From positions 1-64,000 of the forward strand of contig JAOTXU010000011.1 in the NCBI GenBank assembly GCA_029862165.1: a DNA stretch of 64,000 nt. Direction: 5' to 3'. The stretch's first letter is position 1. Each line of letters begins with the position of its first letter. Below are positions 62,924-64,000 of this stretch, in pieces. The translations under genes were made by a program, and so were the position numbers. The notes beneath the pieces were generated by a model. The model made no database searches. It had not been told where the DNA came from and worked only from the letters and a program-made list of their open reading frames with translations. This DNA is from Gammaproteobacteria bacterium. GTDB taxonomy: Bacteria; Pseudomonadota; Gammaproteobacteria; Steroidobacterales; JABDKV01.

Positions 62924-64000
62924 ATGCGACCGATCAAATACACCGTGGGTGTCTTGCTGCTGGCTTTATGCGGCACTGTGCTCGCTGACGACACGGACAT
63001 TTACACCGATGCCGGAATCACCGGCAATGAGCCGATGGTGATGTTCTTTCTCGACTACCGGCCCAACCTGAGTTCCGTGGTGTGTTCCAATGTCAACAGC
63101 AGCTGCGACCAGGCTGATTATTTCCGTGGGGATCCCAACATCGCGCCTGACGTGCCGTCATCTGGCAGATTTACGCTCTATGACGTGTTGCGATTTTCAC
63201 TCCAACAGGTGTTTGCGCGCACTGAAGGTGTGCAAGTCGGTTTGATGCTAAACCACCGTAATACCTGTTCGGGCGACCCCTCTAGCGGTCCAGGTATAAC
63301 CGACTGCAGCAACGGATCCTACATTCCTTTCGGTTTCAGGCCTCTGAATGACACTACCCGTGAAGATTTCGCCGCGATGTTGGCAGATCTGCCGCTCCCG
63401 TCGAATAACAACAACTCCCACAAAAACCAGGCTGAGGAGAAGGATTTCGAACTTTTTCGTTATCTGACCGGCCAGGGTGTGTATAACGGGCACAATGGCT
63501 GGGACGACTTCGATACAGACAACACCACGAATATAGATATGGAACCTCTGTCAACGCCCTGGGACACCACCATCGAAGTGGCTGACGGCGCCGGCGGATT
63601 TCGCTACATATCTCCGCTGACTGCGGGGGCAGTCTGCAGCAAAATCTTTCTGGTTAATCTCACCTTCGGCGTATTCAATCAGTTCGACGATTCGGATCGC
63701 GCGATACTCGAATCGAAGAGCTCAGGCGGTATGGATTTCCCGGTGGGGACAAGCAATGTGGACTACATCGACACGACCCGGCGGCTGTACGAGCTGGACC
63801 TTGCCGATGGCACCTATCCTGGTATCCCGGACGTACCGGGTATACAGAACGTGGCCTCGTATTTTGTCGCGCCGACCGCCAACCCCAACCCTTTCCTCCA
63901 AGATCTCGCGATAGCAGGCGGCTCGGAGTTTGTCTATCCAGTCAGCGACGACCCGTCGGCACTGGTTGCGACGCTGGAGAATCTTTTCGCCAATATTATC
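62924..64000 (+). CDS. pilY1: PilY1-like type IV pilus tip protein (3' end outside window)
   Basis: At least 359 codons, open to the window end. ATG 62924 has AGAGGA about 8 bp upstream. Signal peptide M-R-P-I-K-Y-T...C-G-T-V-L-A. The N-terminus M-V-M-F-F-L-D-Y-R-P-N-L-S-S replaces the usual M-F-x-L-D-x-S-x-S metal site of the von Willebrand A-like domain, so its integrin-type metal site looks altered. The position after pilX and the overall length agree with PilY1, the pilus-tip adhesin and anti-retraction factor. The C-terminal propeller is not visible. Confidence 0.82.
   Translation, partial: MRPIKYTVGVLLLALCGTVLADDTDIYTDAGITGNEPMVMFFLDYRPNLSSVVCSNVNSSCDQADYFRGDPNIAPDVPSSGRFTLYDVLRFSLQQVFARTEGVQVGLMLNHRNTCSGDPSSGPGITDCSNGSYIPFGFRPLNDTTREDFAAMLADLPLPSNNNNSHKNQAEEKDFELFRYLTGQGVYNGHNGWDDFDTDNTTNIDMEPLSTPWDTTIEVADGAGGFRYISPLTAGAVCSKIFLVNLTFGVFNQFDDSDRAILESKSSGGMDFPVGTSNVDYIDTTRRLYELDLADGTYPGIPDVPGIQNVASYFVAPTANPNPFLQDLAIAGGSEFVYPVSDDPSALVATLENLFANII

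Overview
The window looks like part of a chromosome from a free-living, aerobic or microaerobic gammaproteobacterium. Supporting signs are two large TonB-dependent receptors, a complete cbb3 oxidase operon, a type IV pilus minor-pilin operon, a Braun-type lipoprotein beside an L,D-transpeptidase, and REP-type palindromes. The gene repertoire recalls Xanthomonadales/Woeseiales-like marine heterotrophs, but that placement is an inference. I see no rRNA, tRNA, CRISPR array, prophage or intact insertion sequence.

1-20 kb is an alpha-glucan (starch/maltodextrin) utilisation locus. It holds the C-terminus of a protein with repeated starch-binding-like modules, MalQ (GH77), a GH97 alpha-glucosidase, an MFS sugar transporter, two lipoprotein GH13 enzymes, a TonB-dependent receptor, a tryptophan-halogenase-family flavoprotein and a periplasmic cyclomaltodextrinase/neopullulanase. 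A LacI-type regulator at this locus is reduced to its DNA-binding head. The implied flow is outer-membrane import, periplasmic hydrolysis, MFS uptake and cytosolic MalQ processing. A convergent pair of SGNH-hydrolase/TPR paralogues with a DUF5989 microprotein lies inside this region.

20-31 kb holds a LysM/FecR protein overlapping a membrane Ser/Thr kinase, a second TonB-dependent receptor followed by a REP palindrome, a GFA-family protein, a PLP decarboxylase, and a YHS lipoprotein overlapping malate synthase G. 31.3-38.7 kb is the complete ccoNOQPGHIS operon on the minus strand, with overlapping or nearly abutting genes. 38.8-44.3 kb holds a secreted DUF11-like protein, a membrane-anchored protein with carboxypeptidase-regulatory-like repeats, and a subtilisin-like protease without a signal peptide.

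44.3-53.1 kb is an accessory, partly decaying stretch. It has an IS21-like end, a response regulator with an AraC-type output domain, a CBS-pair protein and a GerW/DUF2953 pair. It also has a degraded second copy of a SAP/DUF6434 gene whose main copy carries an in-frame TAA, and a lipoprotein hydrolase split by a frameshift. 53.1-64 kb concerns the cell surface: an L,D-transpeptidase facing an alanine-zipper lipoprotein with a C-terminal lysine, an SH3 protein, and a leader with two tandem c-di-GMP-I (GEMM) riboswitches ahead of an unknown secreted protein. After these come a DUF5666/GIN lipoprotein, PurU, and fimT-pilV-pilW-pilX-pilY1, with pilY1 running off the window. The tandem riboswitch leader is the most interesting signal.
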